Assembly (NCBI RefSeq): GCF_003626535.1
Contig: NZ_RBAL01000004.1
Span: forward strand, 62,001-126,000
Reading direction: 5' to 3'
DNA length: 64,000 bases
Source: Streptomyces hoynatensis
Lineage (GTDB): Bacteria > Actinomycetota > Actinomycetes > Streptomycetales > Streptomycetaceae
Below, one piece after another: positions 52,656 through 61,075 of the stretch; the stretch's first letter is position 1; each line of letters opens with the position of its first letter. Position numbers and translations under genes: made by a program. Below the pieces are notes generated by a model. The model did not search any database. It was not told where the DNA came from and worked only from the letters and a program-made list of their open reading frames with translations.

Positions 52656-54707
52656 TCAGTGGGCGGCGTTGATCGCCGGGGTGTCCAGCGCAACGCCGGG
52701 GACCTGCCAGGCGTCGAGCACCTCGGCGTAGGTGCCCTCGGCCACGAGGGAGCCGAGCGCCGACCTGAGCGCCTCCGCGAGCCCGGAGCCGGGCCCTGGC
52801 ACCGCGATGCCGTGCGGTCCCGAGCCGAACTGCCGGTCCGTCAGGGCCCAGCCGGCGTCCTCGGGCTGGTAGGTGGCGATGTGGTCGACGACCGCCCCGT
52901 AGGGCAGCAGGGCGGCGTCGGCCGCGCCCTCGCCGACGGCGTTCAGCATGCTCTCGATGTCCGGGCCCGCCCGGAAGGCGACGGGTGAGCCGCAGTCGGC
53001 GGCGCCCTCCGAGACCAGGTGGCGGAAGTACTCGGCGTCCCAGCTGACGACGGTGCCGCCGCAGAGGTCCCCGAGATCCTCGACGGCCCGGTCCCCGTTC
53101 GTCACCAGGACGGAACCCTCCTGGTAGTGGTCGACGAAGTCGATCCCCTCCGCGCCGCGGACCGTGGGGTCGTCGGCCAGCCCGCCGATCGCGATGACCG
53201 GGCCCGCGCCCGACTCGGCCGCGTCGCCCAGCCGCGGCACCAGCGCGTCGAAGTCCTCGACCTGCTCGTAGACGAAGTCCACGCCGAGCAACTGCCCGGC
53301 GGCCGCCAGCAGATCGGGTTCGAGCCCGGCCACGTTGCCGCCTTCGTCGCGGTAGGAGTAGGGGCGGGCCGCCGTCGCGGCCAGCACCCGGATCTCCCCG
53401 GCCTGCCGCACCTCCTCGGGCAGCAGGTGGTAAAGGGGGGCGCCGGGGTCGCCCCGGCCGGCCGCGTCCCCCTCCGCGGCGCCCGAGGGCGGCGGCCCGG
53501 AGGAGGAGGCCGATGCGCCGGAGCCTGCGGAGCCGTTTCCCTCCCCGTCTCCCACCGGGGCGAGGACCAGGACCAGGCCGGCGACGGCCAGGACGTTGAG
53601 CGCGGCGCTGCCCAGCGTGAGCAGGCGCCGCCGCCGCGCGGGCGCCGGGGCTGCCCCGGGCGCGGGCGCCGTCCCGGGCGGGGGCAGGGGCCCCGCCGTC
53701 CCCGCCGTCCCGGGCCCGGCCGGGGGCGCCGCCGGGGTGGCGGGCCACGGCGGCGGGGCGGGAGCGGCCCCGGGGAGGGGCGCGGACCCGGCGGCGGGCA
53801 GGTCGAGTTCGAGCACCCGGGAGACGTCCCGGCCGAGCCTGGCGATCAGCGCGGGCGGCAGCCACAGCCCCGTGTCGAGGCTGTCCCCCACCCGCCGGGC
53901 GGCGAGCGCCGTGACCTCGGCGAGCGGCGGCCTGCGGTCCGGCTCCTTGCTCAGGCAACGCCGCGCCAGCTCCCGCAGCTCGCCGCCCAACGAGCCGTCG
54001 GGTAAGCCGAGTTCGGGCTCCTCGTGCAGGACGCGGTAGAGCAGCACGTGCAGCGTCGGCCGATCCCCGGCGAAGGGGCCGATGCCCGTGGCGGCGTGGA
54101 CAAGCACCGCGCCGAACGCGAACAGGTCGGTGGCCGCGGTGACCCGCTCGCCGCGGATCTGCTCGGGCGCCATGTAGCCGGGAGAGCCGATCATCGAGCC
54201 GGTCCTGGTCAGCACGCTCGCGTCGGCCGCCCGGGCGATGCCGAAGTCGATGACCTTCGGGCCGTCCAGCGTCACCAGGATGTTCGACGGCTTCAGGTCC
54301 CGGTGCACCAGCCCGTTCCGGTGGATCTCGCCCAGCGCCCGGCCGAGCCCGTGGGCGAGCGCCCACAGCGCCGGGGCGGGCAGCGGGCCGTGCCGCTCCA
54401 CCGCCTCCTGAAGGGAGGGCCCCGGCATGTATCCGGTCGCCACCCACGGCGTCGCCGACTCCGTGTCGCTGCCCAGCACCGGCGCCGTCCACCGGCCGCC
54501 CACCTGCCGGGCCGCGGCCACCTCGCGGGCGAAGCGCCGGCGGAACTCCGGGTCGGCCGCCAGCTCCTGGTGCACCAGCTTGACGGCCACCGTCCGCCCG
54601 CCAGGCGAACGCGCCAGGTACACCCGCCCCATGCCGCCGCTGCCCAGCCGCCCCAGCAGCCGGTACGGCCCCACCGCCGCCGGATCGCCGGCGTCCAGTG
54701 CCTCCAT
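52656..54707 (-). CDS. Transmembrane Ser/Thr kinase with extracellular solute-binding domain
   Basis: A 683-aa protein. The N-terminal Hanks kinase (about 15-275) has the Gly loop LGSGGMGRVYLA, Lys43, HRDLKPSN at 135-142, DFG at 154-156 and GSPGYMAPEQ. A Pro/Ala linker and one transmembrane helix (about 345-370) lead to an extracellular family-3 solute-binding domain (about 405-680): IRVLAATAARPYSYRDEGGNVAGLEPDLLAAAG, ..LCGGTVVSW, GIAVPGPGSGLAEALRSAL. It probably senses an amino acid or polar solute and phosphorylates targets inside. Codon 235 (54003-54005) is TTA. Stand-alone gene. Confidence 0.88.
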   Translation of the reverse strand: MEALDAGDPAAVGPYRLLGRLGSGGMGRVYLARSPGGRTVAVKLVHQELAADPEFRRRFAREVAAARQVGGRWTAPVLGSDTESATPWVATGYMPGPSLQEAVERHGPLPAPALWALAHGLGRALGEIHRNGLVHRDLKPSNILVTLDGPKVIDFGIARAADASVLTRTGSMIGSPGYMAPEQIRGERVTAATDLFAFGAVLVHAATGIGPFAGDRPTLHVLLYRVLHEEPELGLPDGSLGGELRELARRCLSKEPDRRPPLAEVTALAARRVGDSLDTGLWLPPALIARLGRDVSRVLELDLPAAGSAPLPGAAPAPPPWPATPAAPPAGPGTAGTAGPLPPPGTAPAPGAAPAPARRRRLLTLGSAALNVLAVAGLVLVLAPVGDGEGNGSAGSGASASSSGPPPSGAAEGDAAGRGDPGAPLYHLLPEEVRQAGEIRVLAATAARPYSYRDEGGNVAGLEPDLLAAAGQLLGVDFVYEQVEDFDALVPRLGDAAESGAGPVIAIGGLADDPTVRGAEGIDFVDHYQEGSVLVTNGDRAVEDLGDLCGGTVVSWDAEYFRHLVSEGAADCGSPVAFRAGPDIESMLNAVGEGAADAALLPYGAVVDHIATYQPEDAGWALTDRQFGSGPHGIAVPGPGSGLAEALRSALGSLVAEGTYAEVLDAWQVPGVALDTPAINAAH

Positions 54708-54995
54708 GCCCCGTCCCCCTTCGCGCCCCGCGCACCCACCCCGCCGGCCTGCCGCCGCCCGCCGGCCCGCCGTGCGGCCCCTCGGCCGCGGGCGGTCGGC
54801 CCATACGGTACCGGCGGCGCCGCAGCGTGACCCACCGGGCGCCCGGACGTCACGGCGGCCGGTGGGTCACGGCGCGCCCCGGCGACGGGGCCGCCACCCG
54901 CGAGGGCCGGGCAAACCGCTTGCGGGCGGCGCCTGCCTCCCGCACAGTGACGTGCGCCCGACGGCCACCCCCGCCACGAGAAGAGGCACGCACCG

Positions 54996-55640
54996 ATGCG
55001 CACGCTCCACGTCGTCACCCACCCGGAGGCGACCCACCACGTCGAGAAGGTCGTCGGCGGCTGGCACGACTCGCGGCTGACGCCCGCCGGCCTGCGCGCC
55101 GCGGGCGCCATCGCCCGGGCGCTGCGGGAACGGGTGCCGCAGGGCGCCGCCGCGGAGCTGTACTCCTCGGACCTCAGGCGCACCCGGGAGACGGCCGAGC
55201 GCATCGCCGAAGTCCTCGCCGTGCCACCGGTCCTGGACCCCAGGCTGCGGGAGAAGTCCTACGGGGAGGCCGAGGGCAGGCCGCAGGAGTGGCTTGCGGC
55301 GCGCTTCGTCCCGCCGCCGGCCGCCGGGGAGCGCATGGCACACGACGAGGGCGTGCCGGGCGCCGAGACCAAGGCCGCATGGGCCCGCCGCGTCTACGCG
55401 GCCATGACGGACATCCTCCGGCGCCCGTGCGCCCACCAGATCGTCGTGACCCACGGCGGCTCGCTGACCCTCGTCGTCGCCGCCTGGATCGGGATGCCGA
55501 TCGAGTCGCTCGGCCACGTCGCCTTCCGCGCGCCCTCCGGCAGCATCACCACGCTCCACGAGGACGACTTCTTCCACAACCGCCAGGTCCTCGCCCTGGG
55601 CGACAGCCGCCACCTCGGCGACCCCGCGACGGCCTCCTGA
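54996..55640 (+). CDS. Histidine phosphatase superfamily protein
   Basis: A 214-aa protein. The N-terminal motif is VVTHPEATHHVEKVVGGWHDSRLTPAG, where the usual RHG is THP, but the histidine is kept. LYSSDLRRTRETAERIAEVL, KSYGEAEG and IVVTHGGSLTLVVAAW, with the second His, are standard. Catalysis is possible without the Arg, as in some family members. It is the second such divergent-motif phosphatase in the window and faces the kinase gene. Confidence 0.85.
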   Translation: MRTLHVVTHPEATHHVEKVVGGWHDSRLTPAGLRAAGAIARALRERVPQGAAAELYSSDLRRTRETAERIAEVLAVPPVLDPRLREKSYGEAEGRPQEWLAARFVPPPAAGERMAHDEGVPGAETKAAWARRVYAAMTDILRRPCAHQIVVTHGGSLTLVVAAWIGMPIESLGHVAFRAPSGSITTLHEDDFFHNRQVLALGDSRHLGDPATAS

Positions 55641-55848
55641 ACCCGGGAACGAGGGGCCGGCGACCACGCCGCCGGCGCCGCCTCGCCGGCGACGCCCCGT
55701 CAGGCGCGTCCGCAACTGCCGCCCCGCCGTGTCGCCCTCCCGCCGCGCCAAAGCCCCGCCCGGGGCGGCGACCGTCCGGGCGGGAACGGGACGGGGGCCG
55801 GCCCCGGGCGGGGCGGGGGGTGGTGCGGGGGCGAACCAGGGGGACGGG

Positions 55849-56535
55849 CTAGAAGGTCACGTCACTGCAGAAGAAGTAGATCTGGTCGGCGTGCGAGGCC
55901 TTCCAGATCGTGTAGACGACATGGTGGCCGCTGCGCCCGGGCGCGGAGACGTTGACGAGGTAGTGGCTGGCGGGCGCGTATGTGCCGGTCGTGGCCCGCA
56001 GTTCCAGGTCGCCCCAGTCCAGGGCGTCCGTCTCGGCGTTGTAGCCCTGCCTGGTCACATACACCTGGAGGTAGTCGGCGCCGTGCAGGGCCTGGTCCAG
56101 CACGTCGACCGTGAAGTTGGCGCCGATGCCGGACGTCTTCCACGGGCCGGGGTTGTCCATGGAGTTGTACCGGCCGTCCCCGGTGTGCCCGGCGCTGCAC
56201 AGCTGGTTGTCGGGGATGAACGCCTGGAAGTCGCCGCCGGTGCCCTCGCGGTACAGGCCGTTCCAGTTCCACATGGCGTTGGTGTCCCACTGCCAGGCCT
56301 GCCAGCACATGGGGTCTTCCTGCTCCATGGCCGGGTTCTGGAAGTCGTTGCCCCAGCGCTGCCAGCAGCCGTAGTTGCGGGAGACGGGGTCCGCGGTCGA
56401 GCCGTGGGCGGAGGCGGCCGGGCTGGTCCAGGGCGTCACCAGGAGCGCCACGGCGGCCAGCACGGCCGGCAGGGCGCGCAGGGTCAGACGGCGCGCGTCG
56501 GTGCGATGATCTCTGAGCGATAACAGCGACAACAC
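55849..56535 (-). CDS. AA10 lytic polysaccharide monooxygenase (single domain)
   Basis: A 228-aa secreted copper enzyme. After the signal peptide (cleaved after SAASA) the mature protein begins with His44 (HGSTADPVSRNYGCWQRWG), the first copper ligand; the second is in SGHHVVYTIWKASHADQIYFFCSDV. It oxidatively breaks chitin or cellulose. No CBM is attached. Codon 5 (56521-56523) is TTA, so translation needs the bldA tRNA. GAGGAG lies before the GTG. A CebR-like box and a LacI-like site lie 39-98 bp upstream, linking expression to sugar supply. Confidence 0.92.
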   Translation of the reverse strand: MLSLLSLRDHRTDARRLTLRALPAVLAAVALLVTPWTSPAASAHGSTADPVSRNYGCWQRWGNDFQNPAMEQEDPMCWQAWQWDTNAMWNWNGLYREGTGGDFQAFIPDNQLCSAGHTGDGRYNSMDNPGPWKTSGIGANFTVDVLDQALHGADYLQVYVTRQGYNAETDALDWGDLELRATTGTYAPASHYLVNVSAPGRSGHHVVYTIWKASHADQIYFFCSDVTF

Positions 56536-56573
56536 TGCGACTCCTCGTCCGGAGAGAGTGGGGGTCCGGGGTG

Positions 56574-56587
56574 TGGGAGCGCTCCCT
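56574..56587. promoter_or_regulatory. CebR-type box upstream of the LPMO gene
   Basis: TGGGAGCGCTCCCT matches the CebR consensus TGGGAGCGCTCCCA at 13 of 14 positions. CebR represses cellulose and cellobiose genes in Streptomyces. It sits 39 bp before the start codon, where it would block transcription. Confidence 0.7.
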
Positions 56588-56619
56588 TTGACGGGGGCTT
56601 TTCCCCGTCGCGGGGCGAT

Positions 56620-56633
56620 TGAAACGTTTTACA
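56620..56633. promoter_or_regulatory. Second LacI-type site upstream of the LPMO gene
   Basis: TGAAACGTTTTACA is a near-palindrome with a central CG/GT, LacI-like, in an AT-rich patch 85 bp before the LPMO start. It may serve a second sugar-responsive repressor or catabolite control. Confidence 0.45.
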
Positions 56634-56740
56634 AAACCGCCGGGGTTGCCCGGCGGCGGTCGCGCCGCGGCGGGAGGGGGGCGGGCCGGGGCGGGGTGCG
56701 GCCGGGCCGCGGGGCCGCGGTGGGGGCGGGCGCGGCGCGC

Positions 56741-57115
56741 TCAGTCCGCGGAGCCGGCCTCCCCGCGCAGCACCAGGTCGAGCAGGCCGGGGAAGCAGGC
56801 GTCGAACTCGGCGCGGCGCAGGCGGTTCAGCCGCTTCGTGCCGACGTCGCGCTGTTCCAGCAGGCCCGCGTCGCGCAGCACCGAGAAGTGCCGGCTGAGG
56901 GTCGCCTTGGTCACCGGCACGTCGAAGCTGCCGCAGGGCCGCCGCCAGTCCTCGTCCGCGGCGAGTTCGCGCACCAGGGTCCGGCGCACCGGATCGGCGA
57001 GGGCCAGCAATGCCGTCTCCAGCGGCACGTCGGCCGGGTCCGTGTGGACCGGCAGTGCGCGGTGGTGGGTGGCGGCGGGCGGCGTCTCCGCCCGCGCCCG
57101 GTTCCGTGCCGGCAT
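56741..57115 (-). CDS. ArsR-family regulator
   Basis: A 124-aa winged-helix repressor: LALADPVRRTLVRELAADEDWRRPCGSFDVPVTKATLSRHFSVLRDAGLLEQRDVG is the ArsR domain. Only one Cys is present in it, so a metal-thiolate sensor is unlikely. Divergent from an MFS exporter, with an inverted-repeat array between them; it probably represses both. Confidence 0.85.
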   Translation of the reverse strand: MPARNRARAETPPAATHHRALPVHTDPADVPLETALLALADPVRRTLVRELAADEDWRRPCGSFDVPVTKATLSRHFSVLRDAGLLEQRDVGTKRLNRLRRAEFDACFPGLLDLVLRGEAGSAD

Positions 57116-57162
57116 GGCTCCTCACCTCTCTGGGCCGGTGTCGTGCGCCGGCCCGGATTGCC

Positions 57163-57213
57163 GAGTGTTCGATGCTGTGCGTACACTCACGAGTGTTCGT
57201 TGCTCGTCGAACA
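57163..57213. promoter_or_regulatory. ArsR operator array between arsR and the MFS gene
   Basis: GAGTGTTCG occurs at 57163-57171 and 57191-57199. ACACTC-AC-GAGTGT (57183-57196) is a perfect inverted repeat, and TGTTCG...CGAACA (57194-57213) a second, overlapping one. The block lies midway between the two divergent start codons. Confidence 0.6.
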
Positions 57214-57283
57214 TCTTAGTCGACGCGCCGGGCTCGCGCGCGCCCCTGCGTCCTCGGGCAGTCCCCGCACGGAGGAAGAAGAC

Positions 57284-58789
57284 ATGGCACCGCATTCCCC
57301 GCGCCCCCGGGGCCTTCGGCGGTCCGGCCGCCCCGGCCCGCACCCCGGCCGCACCCTGTTCGCCGCCGCCCTGGGCTTCGTCGTGGTCGTCCTGGACGTC
57401 AGCGTCGTCAACGTGGCCGCGGAGGCGCTCGCCGGGGACCTCGGCGGCAGCGTGTCCGGCCTGGAGTGGGTGATCAACGGCTACACCCTCACCTTCGCGG
57501 CCTTCCTGCTCACGGCCGGAACCATGGGCGACCGCTTCGGCCCCCGGCCGATCTTCCGCTGGGGCTTCGCCCTTTTCGCGCTCACCTCGCTGGCCTGCGC
57601 CGCCGCGCCCTCACTCGGGGTGCTGGTGGCGGCCAGGCTGGTGCAGGGCGTGGGCGCCGCGATGATCGTGCCCTCGTCCCTGTCGCTGGTGAGCGCCGCC
57701 TTTCCGGAGCCGGCCCGCCGCGCCAGGGCCGTGAACACGTGGGCCGCGGTCGGCGGGCTCGCGCTGGCGCTCGGCCCGGTGGTGGGCGGCCTGCTCGTGG
57801 ACGCGCTCGGCTGGCGTTCCGTCTTCTCCGTCAACCTGCCGATCGCCGCCGTCGGCATCCTGCTCACCGGGGCCTTCGCCGCCCCCGCCCCCGCCGCGGG
57901 CGGCGCCGCCCGCCGCTCGCTCGACCTGCCGGGACAGGTGCTGGCCGTGGTGGCCCTGGGCGCCCTCACCGGCGCCCTGGTGGAGGCCAACGTCCAGGGC
58001 TGGGCCTCGGCGGCCGTCTCGGCCTGCGCCGCGGCCTTCGTGGCGGCGCTGCTCGCCTTCCTGGTCGTGGAGCGGCGCGGCGGCGCCCCGATGCTCCCGC
58101 TGCACCTGTTCCGCCGGGCGGCGTTCGGCGTCACCTCGCTGCTCGGCGTGCTGCTGAACTTCGCCTTCTACGGCCTGGTCTTCGTCTTCAGCCTCTTCTT
58201 CCAGGAGGAGTGGGCGTACTCGCCGATCGCCGCGGGCCTCGCCTTCCTGCCGACGACGGCCGCCATCGCGGGCGCCAACCTGGCCTGCGGCCCGCTGGTC
58301 AGGCGCTTCGGTGCCCGGCCCGTGCTGGTCACGGGCAACGCCCTGGCCGCGCTCGGCTACCTGGGCGCCGTGCCCTTCGTCGGCTCTGCCTCCTACCCGG
58401 CCCTGGTCGCGCAGTTCCTCCTCGCCGGGTTCGGCCTCGGCCTGGTCGTGCCGGCGATGACCAACGCGATGCTCGGCTCGGTCCGCCCGGCCCAGGCGGG
58501 CCTCGCCTCCGGCGTGCTCAACGCCTCCCGCCAGCTCGGCGGCCTGATCGGCGTCGCCGTGATGGGCCTGCTCGTCGGCCGGGCGGGCCCGGGCCACTTC
58601 GTCCCGGGGCTGCGCGCCGCGCTGCTGGCGGCCGCCGCCGCGCTCGCGATCGGCGTCGTGCTCAGCGCGGCGGGCATCCGCGGCTCCGCCCCGGCCGCCA
58701 AGGATTCGGCCGCCCCGGCCCCGGTCGCCGCCCGCGCCCCCCGGCCCGCCCCGGCTCCCCGGGACGCCAGGACCTGCGGCGCCCACTGA
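57284..58789 (+). CDS. MFS drug/proton antiporter, DHA2 (14-TMS) family
   Basis: A 501-aa exporter. Motif A-type GTMGDRFGPRPIFRWGFALFALTSLACA, RLVQGVGAAMIVPSSLSLV and WRSVFSVNLPIAAVGILL are the DHA2 signatures; hydrophobicity supports about 14 helices, followed by a short Pro/Ala tail. It likely exports a drug or natural product. GGAGGAAGAAG precedes ATG 57284. Under the divergent ArsR regulator. Confidence 0.9.
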   Translation: MAPHSPRPRGLRRSGRPGPHPGRTLFAAALGFVVVVLDVSVVNVAAEALAGDLGGSVSGLEWVINGYTLTFAAFLLTAGTMGDRFGPRPIFRWGFALFALTSLACAAAPSLGVLVAARLVQGVGAAMIVPSSLSLVSAAFPEPARRARAVNTWAAVGGLALALGPVVGGLLVDALGWRSVFSVNLPIAAVGILLTGAFAAPAPAAGGAARRSLDLPGQVLAVVALGALTGALVEANVQGWASAAVSACAAAFVAALLAFLVVERRGGAPMLPLHLFRRAAFGVTSLLGVLLNFAFYGLVFVFSLFFQEEWAYSPIAAGLAFLPTTAAIAGANLACGPLVRRFGARPVLVTGNALAALGYLGAVPFVGSASYPALVAQFLLAGFGLGLVVPAMTNAMLGSVRPAQAGLASGVLNASRQLGGLIGVAVMGLLVGRAGPGHFVPGLRAALLAAAAALAIGVVLSAAGIRGSAPAAKDSAAPAPVAARAPRPAPAPRDARTCGAH

Positions 58790-58864
58790 GCGGGAGCCCC
58801 GGGCGCCTGTCTCCCCGGGGGCGCCGCGGCGGCGCGGCGGGCACGGTCCGGGCCGGGTCCGCCG

Positions 58865-58894
58865 TTCTATCTCCAACCTGCGTTGTTCCTAGAA
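58865..58894. promoter_or_regulatory. SufR-like regulator operator, copy 1 (own promoter)
   Basis: A 30-bp near-palindrome: TTCTA-N4-CAAC, a 4-bp centre, then GTTG-N4-TAGAA. Its right end includes TAGAAT, a strong -10 hexamer six bases before the GTG, implying an autoregulated, leaderless promoter. Confidence 0.7.
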
Positions 58895-58901
58895 TGGCCG
58901 G

Positions 58902-59591
58902 GTGGAGGAGATTGACGCGATCGCGGCGTTGCAGGACCCGGTGCGGCGTCGCCTGTACGAGTACGTGGCGGCGCAGGGCCGCGAGGTCGGGCGCAACGAG
59001 GCCGCCGAGGCGGCCGGGGTGGCGCGCACGCTCGCCGCGCACCACCTGGACAGGCTGGCCGAGGCGGGGCTGCTGGAGACCGGCAGCCGCCGGCTGTCGG
59101 GCCGCTCGGGGCCCGGGGCGGGCCGTCCCGCCAAGGTGTACACGCGGGCGCGGGCGGAGGTGTCGGTGTCGCTGCCCGCCCGCGACTACCGCACCGCAGC
59201 CGAGCTGCTCGCCGAGGCGGCCGAGCAGGCCGGGCTGGATGCCGGGCTGTGGGCGGCGGCGCGGCGCCGGGGCGAGGCCCTGCGTGGCCCGGCGGCGCCC
59301 TGCGGCGGCCTCGAAGAGGCCATGGAGGCGCTGGCCGCCCGGGGTTACGAACCGCACCTGGAGGGCGCCGAAGAGGCCACCGGGGCGCCGGGGGCGCCCG
59401 CGCGCGTCGTGCGCATGCGCAACTGCCCCTTCCACGCCGTGGCCGCACGCTTTCCGCCGCTGGTCTGCGGCATGAATCTCGCGCTGCTCGAGGGCCTGTT
59501 CGGCACGGAAGGCCCCGTCCGCGCCCGCATGGACCCCCGGCCCGGGGAGTGCTGCGTGGTGGTCGAGAGTTCTAAAAACAACGATGATTGA
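58902..59591 (+). CDS. SufR-like cysteine-rich ArsR/MarR-type regulator
   Basis: A 229-aa protein. The N-terminal winged helix is LQDPVRRRLYEYVAAQGREVGRNEAAEAAGVARTLAAHHLDRLAEAGLLE; the C-terminal part has Cys175 (RNCPFH), Cys189 (VCGMNLALLEGLF), Cys217 and Cys218 (GECCVVV), as in Fe-S-binding SufR-type regulators. It likely senses iron or redox through a cluster (inference). Starts at GTG 58902. Its operator overlaps its own -10 and is repeated across its stop codon before the DUF3291 gene, so it probably represses both. Confidence 0.8.
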   Translation: MEEIDAIAALQDPVRRRLYEYVAAQGREVGRNEAAEAAGVARTLAAHHLDRLAEAGLLETGSRRLSGRSGPGAGRPAKVYTRARAEVSVSLPARDYRTAAELLAEAAEQAGLDAGLWAAARRRGEALRGPAAPCGGLEEAMEALAARGYEPHLEGAEEATGAPGAPARVVRMRNCPFHAVAARFPPLVCGMNLALLEGLFGTEGPVRARMDPRPGECCVVVESSKNNDD

Positions 59592-59598
59592 CATAGAA
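59570..59598. promoter_or_regulatory. SufR-like regulator operator, copy 2 (DUF3291 promoter)
   Basis: TTCTA-N4-CAAC followed 11 bases later by TAGAA, 29 bp in all, repeats the layout of the site at 58865-58894. It overlaps the regulator's own stop codon and the -35 hexamer of the next gene. Confidence 0.65.
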
Positions 59599-59616
59599 AC
59601 GGGGGCGTGCTGGGAT
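59588..59616 (+). promoter_or_regulatory. Promoter of the DUF3291 gene
   Basis: A perfect TTGACA -35 (59588-59593) is spaced 17 bp from TGGGAT (59611-59616), which lies six bases before the ATG. The geometry predicts a leaderless mRNA and direct repression by whatever binds the overlapping operator. Confidence 0.7.
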
Positions 59617-59622
59617 GAGGCC

Positions 59623-60135
59623 ATGACCGCATCCCTGCCTGCCGCCCACCTCGCCCACCTCAACGTCGCCACGCTCCGGTACCCCCTCGGCGACCCGCGC
59701 ATGGCGCCGTTCGTCGAGCGGCTCAACCCGGTCAACGCCGCCGCCGACGCCGCGCCCGGCTTCGTGTGGCGGCTCGTGGAGGAGGGGGCGGCCGACGCCA
59801 CCGGCCTGCGCCCGGCGGGCGAGAACGTCATCGTCACCCTGTCGGTGTGGGAGACCCAGGAGGCGCTGTGGGACTTCACCTACCGCAGCGGGCACCTGGA
59901 GGCCATGCGGCGGCGCCGCGAATGGTTTGCCCGGCACGTCGAGGCGCACCTGGTGCTCTGGTGGGTGCCCGTCGGCCACCTCCCGACCGTGGACGAGGCC
60001 CTGGAGCGGCTGGCGGACCTGCGGGCGCACGGGCCGTCCCCCCGGGCGTTCACCTTCGCCTCCTCCTTCACCGCGGACGAGGCCGCCCGGCACCTCCAGG
60101 CCGCGCCGCCCACGCGGGCCGCGGCGCTCAACTGA
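59623..60135 (+). CDS. DUF3291-family protein
   Basis: A 170-aa protein: HLAHLNVATLRYPLGDPRMAPFVERLNPVNAAADAAPGFVWRL ... SVWETQEALWDFTYRSGHLEAMRRRREWFARH..HLVLWWVPVGHLPTVDEALERL matches DUF3291, a ferredoxin-like fold related to ABM monooxygenases. Function unknown; control by the upstream Fe-S-type regulator suggests a redox or stress role. ATG 59623 fits the leaderless promoter; the longer frame crosses the operator. Confidence 0.85.
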   Translation: MTASLPAAHLAHLNVATLRYPLGDPRMAPFVERLNPVNAAADAAPGFVWRLVEEGAADATGLRPAGENVIVTLSVWETQEALWDFTYRSGHLEAMRRRREWFARHVEAHLVLWWVPVGHLPTVDEALERLADLRAHGPSPRAFTFASSFTADEAARHLQAAPPTRAAALN

Positions 60136-60241
60136 CCCACGCTGAGGATTGCCCCGGCTGCAAGGGACGTCCCGCAGGACCGGATCCGGCCGCCCGCGGA
60201 GCGCCAGTGGCCGTACGGCCTCCGGCCGGGCGCCGGCGACC

Positions 60242-60967
60242 CTAGTGCGGGCCCACGGGCGCCGGGTGGGCCGCGCCCCCGCCCGGCGCCTTCGCCGCCG
60301 TGCCGCCGCAGCGGCCGGCCGGTTCCGGGGAGGCGTGCCGCAGCCAGCGGGCCCCGATCTCGCGGCCGTTGGGGAGGGTGTGGCGCGGCGGCCCGCCGTC
60401 CGGGGCGAAGCCGGCGCCCGCCAGCGCCCGCGCGCTGGCGAGGTTCGCCGGCTCGTGTCCCGCCCGCACCACCGCGAGCCCCAGGTGCGCGTGGCCGAAC
60501 AGGGCGCCGGCGCGGAACAGTTCCGTGCCCATGCCCCGGCCGCGGGCGTGGGGGGCCAGCCAGCCGCCCAGCTCCGCGGTGGCGGGGTCCACCCGCAGGG
60601 CCCCGGCGTACCTGCCGTCGTCCAGGCGCACGGCGATCAGCAGCTCATGCGGCTCGGGGCCGGGCCGGTAGGGCGCCTTCCGCAGGCGCCGCCCCCCGGG
60701 GATGCGGCGGGAGACGGGATCGCCCGGGCGCAGCCGGAGCAGGGCCTCGCGGATGTCCGGGTCGGGCACGGTGCCGCTGTCCCAGCCGAGCCACCGCTGG
60801 GCCTCCTCGTCGGAGGCGGCGGCCATGCAGGCCACGACGTCGAGCACCGTGTGGGGCGTGGCCAGCAGGAGCCGTTCCGTGCGCAGGCTGTGCCGCCGCG
60901 GCCCGCACCCGCCGGGGAAGGGGAGTTCGGGCCCCGCGCGCCCGCGAAGCCGGCCCGACCACAGCAT
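60242..60967 (-). CDS. GNAT-family acetyltransferase
   Basis: A 241-aa protein. RTERLLLATPHTVLDV at the start, ALRVDPATAELGGWLAPHARGRGMGTELFRAGALFGHAHLGLAVVRAGHEPANLASARALAGAGF at the centre (the R/Q-x-x-G-x-G/A acetyl-CoA loop is HARGRGMG) fit RimJ/RimL-type GNATs. The C-terminal ~30 residues are low complexity. Substrate unknown. GGGAGGGC precedes the ATG. Confidence 0.82.
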   Translation of the reverse strand: MLWSGRLRGRAGPELPFPGGCGPRRHSLRTERLLLATPHTVLDVVACMAAASDEEAQRWLGWDSGTVPDPDIREALLRLRPGDPVSRRIPGGRRLRKAPYRPGPEPHELLIAVRLDDGRYAGALRVDPATAELGGWLAPHARGRGMGTELFRAGALFGHAHLGLAVVRAGHEPANLASARALAGAGFAPDGGPPRHTLPNGREIGARWLRHASPEPAGRCGGTAAKAPGGGAAHPAPVGPH

Positions 60968-61075
60968 GCGCCCTCCCGGAAAGCCGGCGGCCGGCCCGGT
61001 CGCCGGCGCGCCGCCGGCCAGGTTCTCACGCCGCCCCGGCGGGCGCGCCCCGGGCCGGCCCCTGGCCGCCCCCGG

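Noticed and set aside
52201..54804. Continuous long minus-strand frame through globin, monooxygenase and kinase genes
   Set aside because: It is one open frame caused by GC bias; only its last 151 codons have globin motifs, and the kinase is read in another frame.
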